From Bacillus bingmayongensis (GTDB lineage Bacteria; Bacillota; Bacilli; Bacillales; Bacillaceae_G), in contig NZ_AKCS01000005.1 in assembly GCF_000299035.1 (NCBI RefSeq), positions 496,001 through 560,000 of the forward strand: 64,000 bases of DNA, in the 5' to 3' direction. Shown piece after piece: positions 62,805-64,000 of this stretch. The position numbers and the translations under genes were made by a program. Under the pieces are notes generated by a model, which was not told the origin of the DNA, did no database searches, and was given only the letters and a program-made list of their open reading frames with translations. Every line of letters begins with the position of its first letter. Within the stretch, counting starts at the first letter, position 1.

Positions 62805-64000
62805 CTATTTATTTATATTTTTAGCCAAATTACTTTTGTTTTTTCCATATAACATATATATAACAAGTCCAATAAGCATCCAGATTATAAAACGAATCCA
62901 AGTAATTTCTGGAAGACTGATGATAAGATATAATGAAAAACAAATCCCAATCAACGGAATTACAGGAACAAAAGGCGTCTTAAATTTCCTTTCTAAATCT
63001 GGTCTTTTCTTTCTTAACACAATGATAGAAGAACAAATTAATATAAATGCTGATAATGTACCAATATTAACTAATTCGGCTACCTCACTAATAGGGGTAA
63101 ACCCTGATATTATTGCTGTAATTATACCGATAATTAATGTAGGACGATGTGGCGTCTTATATTTAGGATGTACCTTTGTAAACCATTTTGGTAATAATCC
63201 ATCTCGACTCATTGCAAACCAAACTCGCGAGCCTGCAAGTGTGAACGAAAATAAAACAGAAAGTATGCCTGTAATAGCTGCTGCAGAGATAAATAAAGTA
63301 ATCCATTTTAATCCTACATCACTGAAAATCTTAGCTACCGGTGCAGCGTTATTCAATGTATGATATGGTGCCATTCCTGTAATTACTAAAGACATTCCAA
63401 TATACAGGCATAATGCAATTATTAAAGATATGACTACAGCTCTTGGTAAATCACGTTGTGGATTCTTGGCTTCTTCAGCTGCTGTAGTTAACGTATCATA
63501 TCCAAATACTGCAAAGAATACAAGCGCAGCACCACTCATTACGCCATTAAAACCAAAAGGCATAAAAGGATGCCAATTGGCTGAATCGATGTAGAAGCTT
63601 CCAACAGCAATAACCACTAAAATAATACTTAGCTTAATAATCACCATCAACGTATTGAATTTTGATCCCCACTCCATACCAAATGTTAATAATCCAGCAA
63701 TAGCTAGACTTATAATAGCTGCAATTAAGTCTACTCGATGCCCTTCTCCTGTACCTGGGGCCCCTTGGGCCCAAATTGGAATATGTATTCCGATTTGTTG
63801 AAGTAATTCTTGCATATATCCAGACCAACCAATAGCAACTACTCCCACTACTAAAATATATTCTAGTAACAGATCCCACCCAATTAACCATGCTACTCCT
63901 TCTCCTAATACAGCATAGCTATAAGTATATGCACTCCCAGAAACGGGGATAAGTCCAGCAAATTCAGCATAGCATAGTGCAGCAGCTGCACTAGCTAGTC
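62805..64000 (-). CDS. APC-family amino acid permease (YfnA-like), N-terminus beyond window
   Basis: The frame is open from the right edge to 62805, about 397 codons. At the edge it reads ALCYAEFAGLIPVSGSAYTY, so an APC core segment and the start lie outside. Inside are VFFAVFGYDTLTTAAEEAKNP, FAMSRDGLLPKWFTKVHPKY and about ten membrane segments. Same family as the permease at 28960-30375 but clearly diverged. Amino acid:proton symport is likely; substrate unknown. Confidence 0.9.
   Translation of the reverse strand, partial: LASAAAALCYAEFAGLIPVSGSAYTYSYAVLGEGVAWLIGWDLLLEYILVVGVVAIGWSGYMQELLQQIGIHIPIWAQGAPGTGEGHRVDLIAAIISLAIAGLLTFGMEWGSKFNTLMVIIKLSIILVVIAVGSFYIDSANWHPFMPFGFNGVMSGAALVFFAVFGYDTLTTAAEEAKNPQRDLPRAVVISLIIALCLYIGMSLVITGMAPYHTLNNAAPVAKIFSDVGLKWITLFISAAAITGILSVLFSFTLAGSRVWFAMSRDGLLPKWFTKVHPKYKTPHRPTLIIGIITAIISGFTPISEVAELVNIGTLSAFILICSSIIVLRKKRPDLERKFKTPFVPVIPLIGICFSLYLIISLPEITWIRFIIWMLIGLVIYMLYGKNKSNLAKNINK

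Overview
This looks like chromosome of a Bacillus cereus group bacterium. Low G+C, AGGAGG-type ribosome binding sites, T-box leaders, a GerA-type spore germination operon, bacilliredoxin and Zur/Fur boxes point to a spore-forming Bacillus. Many decayed IS231-, IS240/IS6- and IS3-type insertion sequences point to this group. Identifications rest on reading the sequence and remembered families; no database was searched.

Layout. 1-6.4 kb is backbone: a methyltransferase cut by the left edge, a small lipoprotein, a PH-like protein, a T-box controlled argS, ypiP, brxA, a DCC thiol oxidoreductase and a HEAT-repeat protein. 6.9-10.7 kb holds a shortened CsaA-like protein and an ABC exporter/two-component set whose kinase is broken by a 4-bp duplication. 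10.9-12.25 kb is an intact IS3-type element. 12.4-16.6 kb is a proline locus: proBA behind a T-box with a CCU (Pro) specifier, and divergent proC. A near-copy of proC lies inverted at 32.3-33.1 kb.

17.1-38.2 kb is the accessory zone. It contains (i) a ~1 kb cassette bounded by 38-bp Tn4430-like inverted repeats and carrying two small membrane-protein genes; (ii) abutting it, a 3.1 kb unit bounded by IS231-type ends that holds an IS3 element, dfrA, a wrecked thyX and an IS231 transposase stub; (iii) a Zur-box controlled ZinT-like lipoprotein; (iv) a secreted amphipathic peptide / membrane protein / subtilase operon beside a broken tyrosine recombinase, the best candidate for an undescribed system; (v) a GIY-YIG protein; (vi) an amino acid permease, brnQ, a DoxX-like protein, malic enzyme and a four-repeat DUF4046-type protein. 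Scraps of IS6, IS231 and IS3 elements lie at many junctions.

38.4-46.5 kb: a LysR regulator whose expected start codon reads ATA, then a two-component system divergent from an S9 peptidase and an SLH-anchored beta-lactamase-like protein, with repeated TGTAAGAT motifs in the shared promoter region. 47.9-49.0 kb: an SLC13/ArsB-like permease. 49.6-56.1 kb: a Fur-box preceded nickel/metallophore-type ABC importer ending in a MATE exporter. 56.3-58.0 kb: a GlnK/GlnL-like two-component pair in which both genes carry premature stops. 58.5-62.5 kb: a gerA-type germinant receptor operon led by a 42-residue membrane protein gene. An amino acid permease runs off the right edge.
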